Below are positions 42,781-54,411 of a stretch of 64,000 nt of DNA, in pieces; the first letter of the stretch is position 1, and each line of letters starts with the position of its first letter. The translations under genes were made by a program, and so were the position numbers. Below the pieces are notes generated by a model, which was not told where the DNA came from, searched no databases, and worked only from the letters and a program-made list of their open reading frames with translations. The DNA is from Wuchereria bancrofti (taxonomy: Eukaryota > Nematoda > Chromadorea > Rhabditida > Onchocercidae): positions 10,473,313-10,537,312 of the forward strand of contig SSBO01000009.1 in assembly GCA_005281725.1 (NCBI GenBank), given 5' to 3'.

Positions 42781-43626
42781 AAGGCAAATGACGAGCGTTA
42801 TTCAATCATAAAATTGAGGTTCCGGTTAGACTAGTATCATCTCTCTTATGTAGATAAGAGATATTGCTAACTCAGTCTACACATCTAAAAATTATAGTTT
42901 CGCACTCTAAATAAATTATCTTTGTTAGGAAACAGATATATAATCACAGGCACTTTAGTTTTTATTGTTTTTGCCGTTCTTTTTAAAAAAAAAAAAAAAC
43001 ATTTAGGGCAGGTGACATGCGTGATGTCAATCAAAAATTGAAGCCCCGGTTCGGTTGTTATTCTATATCATCTCTTACGTAGATAAGAGATATTACTAAC
43101 TTATTTCCACATCTAAATAATTATAGAGTTTCGTACTCTACATAAATTATCTGTGTTAGAAGACAGACATATAACCACCATCATTTTAGTTTTCTTTTGA
43201 ACATTCAAGGCGGATGGCGTACGTGACGTGAACTAAAAAATTGAAGCTCCAGTTTGATCTTTGTGATGTGTAATCATCGCTTATGTAGATAAGAGACACT
43301 GCTAACTTAGTCTCCACATCTAAATAACTGTAGAGTTTTCGTACTCTACATAAATTATCTGTGTTGGAAGACAGACATATAACCACCATCATTTTAGTTT
43401 TTATTGCTTTTACCGTTTTTTTTTTTTTTTTTTTTGAACATTCAAGGCAAGTACGGACACATGCTGTTGTTAATCAAAACATTGAAATCTTGCTTTGTTT
43501 GGTATTTATTCCATATCGTCTCTTATACAGAAAGAGATATTGCTAACTCAATATCTCCACACCTATCTGTGTTAGAAGACACACATATAACCACCATCAT
43601 TTTAGTTTTTTATTGTTTTTACCGTC
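42781..43626. repeat. Four diverged tandem copies of a ~200-235 bp unit
   Basis: Copies start near 42781, 43004, 43206 and 43443. Each has a GGCAxxTGACxxxCGT-like head, a segment around TAGATAAGAGATATTGCTAA, CTCCACATCTAAATA, GTACTCTACATAAATTATCT, then AACCACCATCATTTTAG and a T-rich tail (TTTATTGTTTTTACCGTT). The fourth copy lacks part of the middle. Copies 2 and 3 are the most alike. No transposase or long frame. Confidence 0.88.
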
Positions 43627-43801
43627 ATTCTAAATATTGTTAATTGACAATGTTGCATTCTGTTTAGTATTCGGCACGTTCATTTTAGACCATTTTCAAA
43701 TATCGAAAATGCTTAGTTAATCGGAATTTCTTTGTTGGATAACTGGAGATAATTCTAATTGCTACTATTAGGTGATCAGAAAAAAAAAAACATATTACCT
43801 T

Positions 43802-43868
43802 TTAAATTTTTGAATGGTGGGGACACCTCAAGAATTAAGTTTTTGAATGGTGGGGACACCTCAAGAAA
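43802..43868. repeat. Direct duplication of a ~31 bp sequence
   Basis: TTTTTGAATGGTGGGGACAC followed by CTCAAGAA occurs twice back to back, without changes in the core. Confidence 0.9.
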
Positions 43869-44162
43869 AACCACACTTTCATCATTTCCGATTAACTATA
43901 TTTAATGAATGATGCCAAAAGTCTTATCGTGCTGCAGGTTTTTCATCTTCCATCCTACTATTACTAACTGAATGTAACATAATTTGTTAATCTTTATAGT
44001 ACACTGATCAACAAAAATGTTAATTTGTTGCTCCGTCTCTCTCTCTCTCTCTCCCCCTCTTTCTTGTTGCTACGACGACTTCATGCCTTAAACAGTCGTA
44101 GTAAACAAACATAGAAATTGTTGCATGGAGATTGAGAAAATGCTGTGCTCGGTCTAATAAAC

Positions 44163-45945
44163 TTTTCTCATACTGAGACAAACTACAACATAACTGCTTA
44201 GCATAATTAATTAATTAATTGCTTCCTTCAATATGTGAAACACAAGTCATCAAAACAGATTCAGTGTTGTCACAAAAGATCTCACAAATTACGGGAAACA
44301 ATTATCATAAAGCCAAGTGGAATCTTATCAAAAAAAAAAATTGTTTATCATTTTTATATCAGAAATTAAATTGAATACAAGTAACATACATGATTGAAAA
44401 GTTCTTTTTCTTGAAAATGTGAATGGAAAATTTTTATGAATGGTTGTATTACAGTGCACCAACCGTCACCAACAAGATAAACCCTTATGCACTGGCAAGA
44501 TTGGTAACAAATTATTCAAATACTGATAATAATGAACATGGTGATTTGTAGATTGAATGAAAACACCGACTGTAAATAGGAAAAATGTAGAAAAAAAAAA
44601 AAAAAAAACGAAAAACTGTATCACCGATTCTGCAATATGAAAAATATATTTGTAATGCAACAAAGTGCTGTAAATCTGTGTAATGTGCTCCTTTACCTTT
44701 TATAGTTTGGAGTTTCCCAATTTCAGGATAACTATTTTCTTCTTCTTTTGAAACTCCCAAATCATAAAAGTGGAGAGACATAGCACCTTCTTCAATTAAT
44801 TAGTCAAATTCAACTATCCTATAAAATGAAAAAGAATGAGACCCAATTTGAGAAAAGTTTTAAAAAAAGTGAGGTATCGAAAGTAGCAACAACATTCCCA
44901 ACAAATACACAAATTTACATATCATAATTGTAGTCTGATAAGTAAATCGATCATTTCCAGAAGGAAGAGCCAAAGCAAACTGTTTCAAAGGAAATTTAAT
45001 TGAACTATAACCTTTCATACATGCAGAACCGAAAAGGAAATTAAAAAGCCATTTTAAAAGAGAGATAAAATAAAATGTTATGATTACAGACACATATTAA
45101 CTTGGTTTGTAGCACTATAAAATCATTCAAATGAAAAAAAAAAATTTGAAATCGCTGAAAATCTTTTCTCTATTTTGCAAGACGAACAGTGAGTGAATAC
45201 ACCAAATCCCGAAAAGACCCCTGAAATGAACAAACAATCTGGAAACAAAGATACCAGTGTGAACTGGTTATTCGGAAAAACGTAAGTATTACAAAGAAGG
45301 TGAAAAAGGCAAGTGAATAGTAGAAGAAAAAATACTGAGCTGAAAATTGGCAAATAAAAGATACTTTGCGAAAAAAAAAGAAAAAAGCTTAAGAGATGAT
45401 AACAACGGGCATAAACATCGATCGATTGAGAAATTCCGGGAAAGTATTACTATAACAATGATACTTCTCGCAACACAACCATTAAAATTATGTACGAAAG
45501 GAAATACAAGGAAAAAGTGCAGAAAAGAGGAATTACCATTTGAAGAAAGAAATAAAGAAATTGTACAAAGTATATAAATGGAAATTTAGGGTTGGCAGCA
45601 TCGTAAGATGCAGAAGGCAAGATATTTATTTATAACAAGAGAATTAAATAAAGGCATTTCAAGAAATCGACAAGTTACATTCGTAATGTTAAATTTCAAA
45701 ATGCAACAACAAACACTGACTTACCTGTCGAAGATGATATTAGTACTCAAATCTAAATTTAATTAAGTATCTAAATCTGAATTCAAATATATCTATATAT
45801 TATCAAATCTTCCGCCCTTCAATCTCTTCAAATTTTATGTTATTACCACTCCTGCACTCCTCATACTTTCCTGTTATCCTCTTCCTCCAAAAAAAAAGGG
45901 TAAAGTTAGGTAAATACCTCTATTTTACCTTCTACATCTCTTAGG
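44163..45945. repeat. Left arm of a large inverted repeat
   Basis: Reverse complement of 52346-54134. Five overlapping reading frames across the arm translate identically in the partner arm, with mirrored coordinates summing to 98292. Differences I can see: one base in an A/T run (9 vs 10), a one-base insertion near 44390, a missing AATT unit near 44215 and one substitution at 45934. The three length differences account exactly for the 1783 vs 1789 bp lengths. The arm starts at TTTTCTCATACTGA and ends at CATCTCTTAGG. Confidence 0.95.
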
Positions 45946-46929
45946 ATTACGCTATATTGCATGATGCACCAGTGTCTTATCGTGATATGTCAATCTTGTG
46001 TTTAAAAATTGAACGTAGCATAAATGAAAAGAATACGAAGCAATCTTGAATGGAATGGAAGTTTCATGCTTTAACAGGAAGAATTAAATATCTCCCAATT
46101 AAGTCATTAATAAATGACAGTATGCACGGAAATTAGTTAAAAAGGTTAGAGTTTCTAAAACTTCTTCGTCAGGTAGGAAAAAAAAATGAAGGATTTTAAT
46201 TACGACAAAGGCAAGGAAGGCGCTAAAATTATTTCTGAGAAAGAGTTACAAAAGTGAATAAAAGGCACTCTAGATCTTTAGAAGAACAGAATTAAGTAAA
46301 ACTTTGAGAATGAAATATAATTACAACCAATTTAAGTGGGTCATCATCGAGCAACATAATTGCAAAACCAATAAGTGACATTCAAAGCAGCTTTTTGAAG
46401 TGACGATAACAATAAGACGAAAAAGAATTGAGAAAAAAGGCAAAAAAGTAGAATACGAAATCTTTATGAAAAAAATAATTTCCAAAATTTCAACAAATAA
46501 TGGAAAAAACGTTCCAAGGATATGGGGTATTTAACAAGAATGAAATAACCAAACCATAGAAGTGCACAAAATAACCCAGGATAAAGAGAATGGACAAAGA
46601 AGTCTAGAAAATTCCATGTTCTTGCATGAATTGTGAAAAATTTCGGGAAATTAGTTTCTTTCGTAATCCAGATAATTACAAGACAATTTTTTTTCTCCAA
46701 ACAAACAACATTAAAAATCAACATTAGAGTCGAGAGATTCAAAATAAAACGCTTATTTACAAAAAGAAAAAAAGGAAAAAAAGCACAAACTGCTGGCCAG
46801 CGATGAATAGAACATTTCAAAATATAAGAAAAGTTTTGCATTAAACAAACCTTATGTCTGCTAATTTCTCAACGACTCAAATTCTTACAACCATAGCCAA
46901 CTTTAAAAGAGCAGTAATACATGAAAAGT
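45946..46929. other. Inverted-repeat spacer, 3' flank of the Myb/SANT-like gene
   Basis: Single-copy DNA between the left arm and the stop codon at 46930. A 125-codon minus-strand frame (46464-46841) is hydrophobic and Phe/Leu/Ile-rich, as expected of a T-rich 3' UTR; not called as a gene. Confidence 0.5.
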
Positions 46930-49900
46930 TTATGAATTATTTGGACTGGACGTGCCACCATTAATATTACCGTAACGACAAGTATTAAGCAGAAACTCTC
47001 CAATTTGTTCAAGATGAGACGCAGCTTTAGTAAGCGATGCAATACTATCCACAATTTTTGATTCACGTGCTAATTGCTGTTCGAAAAGAAGCTCGGCACG
47101 ACGCTGAAGCTCTTCCTGTCGCTGAAATACGAAAACAAATGCATTTTAAATACTGTCAAAAATAACAATTACTGAATGATGGATAAGAATGAATGTTATC
47201 ACAAACTTACCTTATCTTGACACATTTCATATGCAGCAAACTACGAAGATAAATCCTTAAAAAGGATTCATCTTTGTAATTTGTTGTTGCTTTTTTTTTC
47301 ATTTTTGGCCAAATTCAATACAAGCGATATGAAACATAACTTTTCAAGTTAAAGTATGCTCAGAAGTTGATATGAAAAAAGATAAAAATGTGCCATAATG
47401 CCATAATTTTCATGTTTATTCTCACAGTTCTTAAGATGAATAAAACGAATACGAATTAGCAAATTTTGAAAGTTCCATAAATTTGGATTTAGGAAATGAG
47501 AGAAAAATCAAATACACAAGTTATTCAGTAAAAATCAGCAGTATGCTATAAACGATTCCATGTTTTTCAGTGGCAAATACTGTGCTCAAGACGACATAAA
47601 TACAAATAAGAAAAAACATATAGTGTAGAAAGTGAAAAAAAAAATAAATATGATAACCTTTAAAACATTTATTTGTCTGGCAATCAATTCAGTCATAATC
47701 GCTAGTTCGTGTCCTCCATTACTACTTGGAACTGTATCCGTTTTAGGGAAATGTGTAGCGGCAGAAAGAACATCAAATGGTTTAGAAAATAAACTTACAA
47801 TCTAAAATACATGTTTTAATTCGATCAAAAATTTCCACAACCATTTGATAACTATAAAATAATAGAAAAACAAATAATTTGCAAATTATAAAAACCAGCA
47901 CTAAACAAACTAAGACAAAGCTATATCTCGTACAAAGTCTAATCTAAATGATGCAGTGAGTCATATGCAATGAGCTAAAAACAAATCAAAAACTACATTT
48001 GAAAATTACCTACCGGAGAATTTTTTGGTTCTGCTATGCAACTCACGCTGTTGAACATTGCCTGCGGCTCTTTCGTAATTTGTGATACATGCTTCTTATT
48101 ACCTAAATACCGTAAAATAACCATATGCCTAATGTTCAAATTTCTTCACGTATTTCCTTCAAAATAAGTTTTATTTCGACATTCACTGTTTTTGCATTCA
48201 TTTGTCAGTGTTGAAGGAACACTTACAAGAATGTGTAGCCCTCCAGACAATGACCTATATTTTGTAGTTACTAACAACTAATCGATGGATTATAGGGAAA
48301 GTGTGTTGTCCTTTTAAATAAATTCATTATAGAAGTGCACGCACTGCAAGCAATATGAACAAGCTCGCCTAGAATTACTTGGAAAGTTAAAGCACGGCAT
48401 CAATAATTTATAAAGATAGTCAGACTTGAAACTCTCCACTGAATACACTAGACAGCTCAAAACCTGTTCGATACACACACAATATGCAAAATTAGTTGTA
48501 CAGCAAATATTATCGCTACTACAAAATTCAATGCAAGTCAAAAATCAGAATTGAAAAATCAGATTCGATTTTGTAGAAAACGTACCATTCTGAGCAGCTT
48601 GGTTGATTAACATTTGTGGGTAAATTACTGGTTTTGCATTTGATGAAGATGGTGATCTTTCTGAAAATAAATTACATGACAGAAAAATAAACTAAGATTT
48701 AGCAAAGTCTAACTAATTTCCCAGTTCACTTCTCTCAATATTGGAAAATTTTCAGGTATTCCAAAGTTACACCGTACTGTAACGATTACTACCACTACCG
48801 AAAAAAAAAACCTCTCTTTATGCTCAGGTAAAATCAACTACTTTTGGAATATCTAAATAGAAATAACCGTAGTTATTGTGCGCGCCAAGTTATATCAACA
48901 AGAAGAAATGACCCACCTAACTGCCCATTTTCAAGTAACTGGATTTTCTTGTCATTACTTTCACGTCTCATCAACGCTTCCAGTTGCATATAAAAGGGCT
49001 CATTGTTTTCATTTACCGTGTTTAGAACTTTATCGCCATTCTGATAGAGCATTCGAACCATTTCCATTTCCGCTGGCGTGAATCTAATATTCGTATCTTG
49101 TGGTACAATACCATTACTCGTTTCTCGTCTGAAAAATTGGTGAAATGAGGATCAAAATTTTTATATCTCCCATCTACCTTTTTGCTTCACGAAATATGCT
49201 CACCGCAAAGCTTCGATTTTCCCTCGAGCTCCAGCTTGTATGTTTTGTATTTTCTTTTTTAATCTGTTCACGCCAGAATGAATCCCGAATTCCTCAAAAA
49301 GGCGGGCATCAATAGCATCCCACATTTGATGACGCGCTTTACGATCTTCCTTTTTCTGACTGAATGTTCGCAGAAATGCTAGAATATTGTTATCGATTAT
49401 TTGGAATACAAATTCTCAATTAGTTCAATTTTTAATATTTCAACTTCAAATGAAGAAATGTGATATCACTCACAAATGCGACAGTAAAAAAAAAAGGCTA
49501 AAACCAATTAAAATAAAACAAGCAACCTCGACATCTTCTATAGAGTTCTACCAAACGGATACACATCGGCATCGGGATTGTCATACTACTTCCCGATTCC
49601 TTTGTCGGCCAGTCTTCTAAAGAATGTATGTAATAGAGCTAAAACCTGCGATAAATCTTACTGCATCCAAAACTGCAATATCAGTTTCTATTAAGCAGTC
49701 TCAAAACATTGTCCCAAATCAGAAATTTAGTATAATAAACATAATAAAAAGATAAAATAGAAGAGAAAATAATATCAAAATAAATATGATGAATAATACA
49801 CTAATCTATACATAAAAATTATTTTTAAGAAATACCTCTTGCATTACCCAAATCATCTCGGGCTCTTTTTGCTTTTGGTCCATCCAAATCATTTGCTCCT

Positions 49901-51201
49901 GTTTCGTTAAAAGGGCTCTAAAATCATGGATTTAAATTAAATCTAGTTTAACGTAAAAAGCAGTAAACTGTTTCACAATAAAAGCAGTGCGCACTAGCAT
50001 AAAATCTTCATGAAATCTATAAATCCTCAGTGAATCAATTAGCCTTATCTTATAGAATTACAATGAAAGGGTTAACCTCAACATGCTCATGGAATATATT
50101 CTCGAAAACGCTCGGAATTTCATCACTTTCAGAACTGTTATCGATTGCGGTAGAGGCGGCACGTTTCCCATCTAAATAGCAATGCTGTTCAGTGACAATA
50201 AACCAGGACAGTTTATTATGTGAAGGTTGGTTTTGAAGGATTAAATTTGAAGGATGTGATACATTAATTGTCGGAAGCTGCTAACAAAAGAGCCTACTAC
50301 CTTTCTGTTCATTTCAAAAAATAAAAAATTTCGCAATTCCACAAATTACAACATAAGGTAATATACCTGCTTGACTATTAGCACTAAGCAATCTAGAAAT
50401 ACTGCCTAAAATTTGGTTTGCAAAAAAGCTCGATACTTCTTCATCAGCATCATTATTACCATTGGTTAGACCATTTTCACCCGAATAACATCCCTAAAAC
50501 CAAAGCTTACATATATATGATTTGGATAATTAAATAATTACATGTATAACTGATTTAGATAATTGAACAATTAATTCGTATTACATATAAGTCGTAATAA
50601 GCACTGATATCACGGGAATAAAAAAGAAAGATTGAAATATTTAACAATTATTGGTGACCGTTATAAAGTATTTAGTGCTAACAAAGCCATGATTAATAAA
50701 ATAATTACTTCATCGGAATCTGCTTTCATTACTGATCCGGATCTATTCGCAACATCGAAATCGTCTCTAAAATGTACGAAACACTAAATCCATTAAAGAC
50801 AAGGAGAACTTTGTCGCTTGCTTCTCCATAAACTGCAGGTAAGCATGCTTACTAGATCAAAATACATACAACCCTTAAAGCTTCATTATTTATTAATTCA
50901 TATTTTATACTGTAGCAAATATATGCAAAATGGAATTCAGAATGAAAAATTAAATAAAATGTAACTACAATCCACTTGTAAAATTCTGAATCAAACTCAT
51001 CACTTTTACAAATTTCACATACTGAAACTCAATTAATTCATTCCTTTTTATTTATTTAATCCCTGAAATAAAAATGCATCACGATATAAATAATGCCAGT
51101 AATATCAAAGATATTAGATCATTAAATCAGAGTGCTTTTTAATAACAAAAATAAACTTACTTTTTGATAACCATGCGATGGGTACGTCGACAACGGGACA
51201 T
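46930..51201 (-). CDS. Myb/SANT-like (zeste-type) DNA-binding regulatory protein
   Basis: Probable nuclear transcription regulator. Exons in transcript order: 51201-51161, 50766-50709, 50493-50367, 50171-50077, 49917-49836, 49378-49204, 49128-48917, 48660-48586, 48102-48014, 47801-47658, 47240-47211, 47121-46930. All twelve agree in phase and give 439 residues. Residues ~135-195 resemble the Myb/SANT-like domain of zeste-type proteins: FLRTFSQKKEDRKARHQMWD, then IDARLFEEFG and SGVNRLKKKIQNIQAGARGK, i.e. the Trp, the F/G turn and the basic LKKKxQN helix. A basic patch just before it (GPKAKRARDD) may be a nuclear localisation signal. The N-terminal third is acidic and Ser-rich. The C-terminus is helical, with a coiled-coil-like segment (QEELQRRAELLFEQQLARES). 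The start ATG lies 9 bases after a TTTAAG site. The whole gene sits in the spacer of the inverted repeat. The exact family is uncertain. Confidence 0.78.
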
Positions 51202-51678
51202 AAAAACCCCTTAAATTAATATGAAATAAAATTACATTTCAAGGGCATAATAAGGACAAATAGAAAAAAAAAAACGTATGAGATATTCCAACAATTATAA
51301 TGCTTTGTTTGCTTATAAAAAAAAATAAGTCTATAAGTTAACAAAATTAACATATAATACTAATTAGAAGTAAACGTGAATTTATTCACGTTTAAGAATA
51401 AACATAATAAAATATTGCAAAGGATAGAAATTGATGAAGTACAAAGCGCAACGGACGCGAAACTTACCAATTCAATAGAGTGCACATACACCTAGAACTG
51501 GTCTATATTTCAAGAACTACAAAATAACGCAGCTCTGACGTCACGTAACGGTGCACTATGCAACAGCAACGTCTTACAACTAAGGGATGGATTATCCCGC
51601 TGATGACAATCGATTACTCATCATCTAAGATCATCAAATATTGAGGATAATTAGAGTGTGTTATCTGATTGTAGCACA

Positions 51679-51751
51679 GGCCTCGTGGCGCAATGGATAA
51701 CGCGTCGGTCTACGGAACCGAAGATTGCAGGTTCGACTCCTGCCGAGGTCG
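51679..51751 (+). tRNA. tRNA-Arg(ACG): tRNA-Arg, anticodon ACG
   Basis: Complete cloverleaf without intron. The acceptor stem GGCCTCG pairs with CGAGGTC (one G-U). The D arm is GCGC...GCG with AATGGATAA. The anticodon arm TCGGT-CTACGGA-ACCGA places ACG at 34-36, reading CGU after A-to-I editing. The T arm is CAGG-TTCGACT-CCTG, and the discriminator base is G. Box A (TGGCGCAATGG) and box B (GGTTCGACTCC) are intact. It lies in the inverted-repeat spacer, 478 bases from the divergently transcribed Myb/SANT-like gene. Confidence 0.96.
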
Positions 51752-52345
51752 TCGCAGCTTTTGTGAAATTTAACTTTCTTATTTGAATTGTCGGAGATGT
51801 TAGTTGCCGTTTTGATTCGATAAAGAGAGGAAAATTGCTAAATGAAATGCAAAAATTTTCAAATGCACAAAAAAGGTGTATTCACTATTGCTTTAATTGA
51901 TAGATTAATTTGTGAGTTAGACTAAGTTTATTATTTTAAAATGACTAAAGTAGTGTGAAATTAAAATTAATTCTCAATTAAATGCTTATTCTTAATGAAT
52001 CATTTTATGAAATTCTTTCAATGATAGCAATTTAATACAAATAATGGAGCAAAATTTTAGTCATAAAAATGCTAAAGGATTGGATAAAATAGTATGACAA
52101 ATTTAACTGTTTAAATTTGAATATCAAAGTATAAAATCAAATTTTTATTTTTTCATTTGAACAAATTAGTTCAAAAAATGGTTTTAGGATAAGTGATTTC
52201 GAAGTGAATAAAGAAACTTTTTTATTTCAATATTATTATTATTACTACTTTCATTATTATAAAATTATGAAAATAATTTATTGAAGTACATTTAAAGGAT
52301 AAAGCAATTTGATAGAAAATTTTTCTTATTAAAGAGTTAGCATTG
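51752..52345. other. Spacer between tRNA-Arg and the right repeat arm
   Basis: AT-rich single-copy DNA. A T run a few tens of bases downstream of the tRNA can serve as Pol III terminator. Nothing else seen. Confidence 0.5.
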
Positions 52346-54134
52346 CCTAAGAGATGCAGAAGGTAAAATAGAGGTATTTACCTAACTTTACCCTTTTTTT
52401 TTTGGAGGAAGAGGATAACAGGAAAGTATGAGGAGTGCAGGAGTGGTAATAACATAAAATTTGAAGAGATTGAAGGGCGGAAGATTTGATAATATATAGA
52501 TATATTTGAATTCAGATTTAGATACTTAATTAAATTTAGATTTGAGTACTAATATCATCTTCGACAGGTAAGTCAGTGTTTGTTGTTGCATTTTGAAATT
52601 TAACATTACGAATGTAACTTGTCGATTTCTTGAAATGCCTTTATTTAATTCTCTTGTTATAAATAAATATCTTGCCTTCTGCATCTTACGATGCTGCCAA
52701 CCCTAAATTTCCATTTATATACTTTGTACAATTTCTTTATTTCTTTCTTCAAATGGTAATTCCTCTTTTCTGCACTTTTTCCTTGTATTTCCTTTCGTAC
52801 ATAATTTTAATGGTTGTGTTGCGAGAAGTATCATTGTTATAGTAATACTTTCCCGGAATTTCTCAATCGATCGATGTTTATGCCCGTTGTTATCATCTCT
52901 TAAGCTTTTTTCTTTTTTTTTCGCAAAGTATCTTTTATTTGCCAATTTTCAGCTCAGTATTTTTTCTTCTACTATTCACTTGCCTTTTTCACCTTCTTTG
53001 TAATACTTACGTTTTTCCGAATAACCAGTTCACACTGGTATCTTTGTTTCCAGATTGTTTGTTCATTTCAGGGGTCTTTTCGGGATTTGGTGTATTCACT
53101 CACTGTTCGTCTTGCAAAATAGAGAAAAGATTTTCAGCGATTTCAAATTTTTTTTTTTCATTTGAATGATTTTATAGTGCTACAAACCAAGTTAATATGT
53201 GTCTGTAATCATAACATTTTATTTTATCTCTCTTTTAAAATGGCTTTTTAATTTCCTTTTCGGTTCTGCATGTATGAAAGGTTATAGTTCAATTAAATTT
53301 CCTTTGAAACAGTTTGCTTTGGCTCTTCCTTCTGGAAATGATCGATTTACTTATCAGACTACAATTATGATATGTAAATTTGTGTATTTGTTGGGAATGT
53401 TGTTGCTACTTTCGATACCTCACTTTTTTTAAAACTTTTCTCAAATTGGGTCTCATTCTTTTTCATTTTATAGGATAGTTGAATTTGACTAATTAATTGA
53501 AGAAGGTGCTATGTCTCTCCACTTTTATGATTTGGGAGTTTCAAAAGAAGAAGAAAATAGTTATCCTGAAATTGGGAAACTCCAAACTATAAAAGGTAAA
53601 GGAGCACATTACACAGATTTACAGCACTTTGTTGCATTACAAATATATTTTTCATATTGCAGAATCGGTGATACAGTTTTTCGTTTTTTTTTTTTTTTTT
53701 TCTACATTTTTCCTATTTACAGTCGGTGTTTTCATTCAATCTACAAATCACCATGTTCATTATTATCAGTATTTGAATAATTTGTTACCAATCTTGCCAG
53801 TGCATAAGGGTTTATCTTGTTGGTGACGGTTGGTGCACTGTAATACAACCATTCATAAAAATTTTCCATTCACATTTTCAAGAAAAAGAACTTTTCAATC
53901 AATGTATGTTACTTGTATTCAATTTAATTTCTGATATAAAAATGATAAACAATTTTTTTTTTTGATAAGATTCCACTTGGCTTTATGATAATTGTTTCCC
54001 GTAATTTGTGAGATCTTTTGTGATAACACTGAATCTGTTTTGATGACTTGTGTTTCACATATTGAAGGAAGCAATTAATTAATTAATTAATTATGCTAAG
54101 CAGTTATGTTGTAGTTTGTCTCAGTATGAGAAAA
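52346..54134. repeat. Right arm of the large inverted repeat
   Basis: Reverse complement of 44163-45945, with only one substitution and three small length changes noticed. Starts at CCTAAGAGATG and ends at TCAGTATGAGAAAA. Beyond 54134 weak similarity to the left flank continues with gaps (TTTCTATGTTTGTTT, CGTAGCAACAA, GA repeat), so the near-identical arm is embedded in an older, diverged match. Splice-like sites inside the arm (CAG|GTAAGT at 52567/52568, TTCATTTCAG near 53071, CCTATTTACAG near 53720) hint that it carries part of a gene. Confidence 0.95.
53511..53826 (+). other. Candidate two-exon ORF in the repeat arm (mirrored in the left arm)
   Basis: ATG at 53511 opens a frame (SLHFYDLGVSKEEENSYPEI...) to a GGTAAAG donor near 53596 (phase 1). 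After an intron with 18 T and a CCTATTTACAG acceptor, an open segment (VGVFIQSTNHHVHYYQYLNN) runs in matching phase to TGA at 53826. The protein would be ~62 residues with no known family. The same pair exists in the left arm (44466-44781, minus). No upstream exon connects cleanly, so it may be a gene remnant. Confidence 0.25.
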
Positions 54135-54248
54135 CATAGTTTATTAAATTCATCCCAATATTTCCTCAATTTTCTTGCAACATTTTCTATGTTTGTTTTA
54201 AACGTAGCAACAAAATTTCTGTTATTTAAATTTAGAAACAAATAAAGC

Positions 54249-54302
54249 GATAAGATAGCACAGTGGTTGATGTGACACGATAGTTCGATCGTTTAGGGAT
54301 CA
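54249..54302 (+). other. tRNA-like fragment (SINE head or decayed tRNA)
   Basis: TAGCACAGTGG at 54256-54266 is a good Pol III box A. AGTTCGATCG at 54282-54291 resembles box B but is only ~16 bases further on. The anticodon arm is missing, so this is not a working tRNA. It lies ~120 bases outside the right repeat arm. Confidence 0.35.
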
Positions 54303-54384
54303 CGTGACATTGTCCACGACATGCGACATCTAATTCTAATATGTTTGCAGTTTTTAAAACGAAATCTCATTGGAGCAAATATTG

Positions 54385-54411
54385 GAGAGAGAGAGAGAGA
54401 GAGAGAGAGAA
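54385..54411. repeat. GA microsatellite
   Basis: About 13 GA units. A TC/CT run at 44036-44052 holds the mirrored place outside the left repeat arm. Confidence 0.9.

Noticed and set aside
43361..43643. Frames across the four-copy repeat
   Set aside because: They run through T tracts and repeat junctions and are not kept between copies.
46464..46841. 125-codon hydrophobic minus-strand frame
   Set aside because: It lies downstream of the Myb/SANT-like stop in T-rich 3' flanking DNA, where stops are rare by composition; no splice or start context.
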